Positions 63,191-63,316 of a stretch of DNA of 63,316 bases are shown piece by piece. Location of the stretch: NCBI GenBank assembly GCA_023458755.1, contig JAEWYE010000045.1, positions 1-63,316 on the forward strand, in the 5' to 3' direction. The notes under the pieces are model-generated. The model saw only the letters and a list, made by a program, of their open reading frames with translations. It made no database searches and had not been told where the DNA came from. Origin of the DNA: Bacillota bacterium (GTDB taxonomy: Bacteria; Bacillota; Clostridia; Oscillospirales; Acutalibacteraceae). The translations under genes were made by a program, and so were the position numbers. How positions within the stretch are numbered: the first letter of the stretch is position 1; every line of letters starts with the position of its first letter.

Positions 63191-63316
63191 AATTGTAGGA
63201 TTACAATTGATGCGTTACAATAAGTGAAAAAAAGATAGCGAATAGGAAAAGTCTGTGTTACAGTTAAGTTACCACACAAAACGGCACAGAAAGGAATCCT
63301 ATTCGCTATGAACACA
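63191..63316. repeat. Right terminal inverted repeat, probable insertion-sequence end
   Basis: Exact reverse complement of 2-127. Reading rightwards: AATTGTAGGATTACAATT at the inner edge, then an AAAGGA site and ATGAACACA at the last bases, as if a gene began here and ran out of the window. Confidence 0.75.

Noticed and set aside
1..63316. Circular plasmid or phage suggested by matching ends
   Set aside because: The ends are inverted, not direct, repeats, and the content is chromosomal (prmC, def, thiC, mntH) with no replication or virion genes.

Overview
The window looks like a chromosomal contig from a spore-forming, anaerobic, Gram-positive member of the Clostridia, most like the Oscillospiraceae/Ruminococcaceae. 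The evidence is strong AGGAGG ribosome sites, frequent TTG starts, YesM/YesN-type two-component pairs, a TPP riboswitch before thiC, a NiCo (czcD) riboswitch before a metal ATPase, collagen-like spore-surface proteins and abundant plant-glycan hydrolases. No rRNA, tRNA, CRISPR array or phage genes were seen. Both ends carry the same 126-bp sequence in opposite orientation, each ending in an outward-facing ribosome site plus ATG, as if the contig stops inside two copies of an insertion sequence.

Layout. 0.3-6.2 kb (minus): lipoprotein, response regulator, sensor kinase, DUF1385 membrane protein, prmC, acetyltransferase. 6.5-8.9 kb (minus): carboxynorspermidine decarboxylase and dehydrogenase. 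9.2-13.9 kb (minus): a spore-surface locus with two collagen-like (Gly-Ala-Thr) proteins and a glycosyltransferase with a helical repeat tail, all behind sigma-K-like promoters, plus a YitT protein. 14-19 kb: a xylose locus with a LacI regulator divergent from DUF4867, xylB and a non-classical (fucose-isomerase-like) xylose isomerase. 19-25.4 kb: metallophosphoesterase, ferritin-like protein, XRE regulator overlapping peptide deformylase, riboswitch-controlled P-type ATPase, and a secreted GH5-like protein that appears to lack a catalytic residue.

25.5-33.9 kb (minus): a GDP-deoxysugar locus with manC, gmd, a PLP/Fe-S dehydratase of RfbH type, two GDP-fucose-synthase-like genes (one frameshifted), a split transketolase and a GT11-type fucosyltransferase-like enzyme. 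This combination suggests a 3,6-dideoxyhexose, possibly branched, and is the most unusual system in the window.

34-54.5 kb: plant-glycan use. An MFS permease, GH3 and GH30 lie on the minus strand. Divergent to them is a xylo-oligosaccharide locus on the plus strand: ABC importer, YesM/YesN two-component system, GH3, polyol dehydrogenase, GH3 and GH43, closed by an AraC regulator. Together with the 14-19 kb locus it would import xylosides, cleave them to xylose and feed xylulose-5-phosphate to the pentose phosphate pathway.

54.7-63.3 kb: small membrane protein, MATE exporter, an MFS gene without a canonical start codon, a ceramidase-like hydrolase with a structured leader, an MntR-type repressor divergent from mntH, and thiC with its riboswitch.
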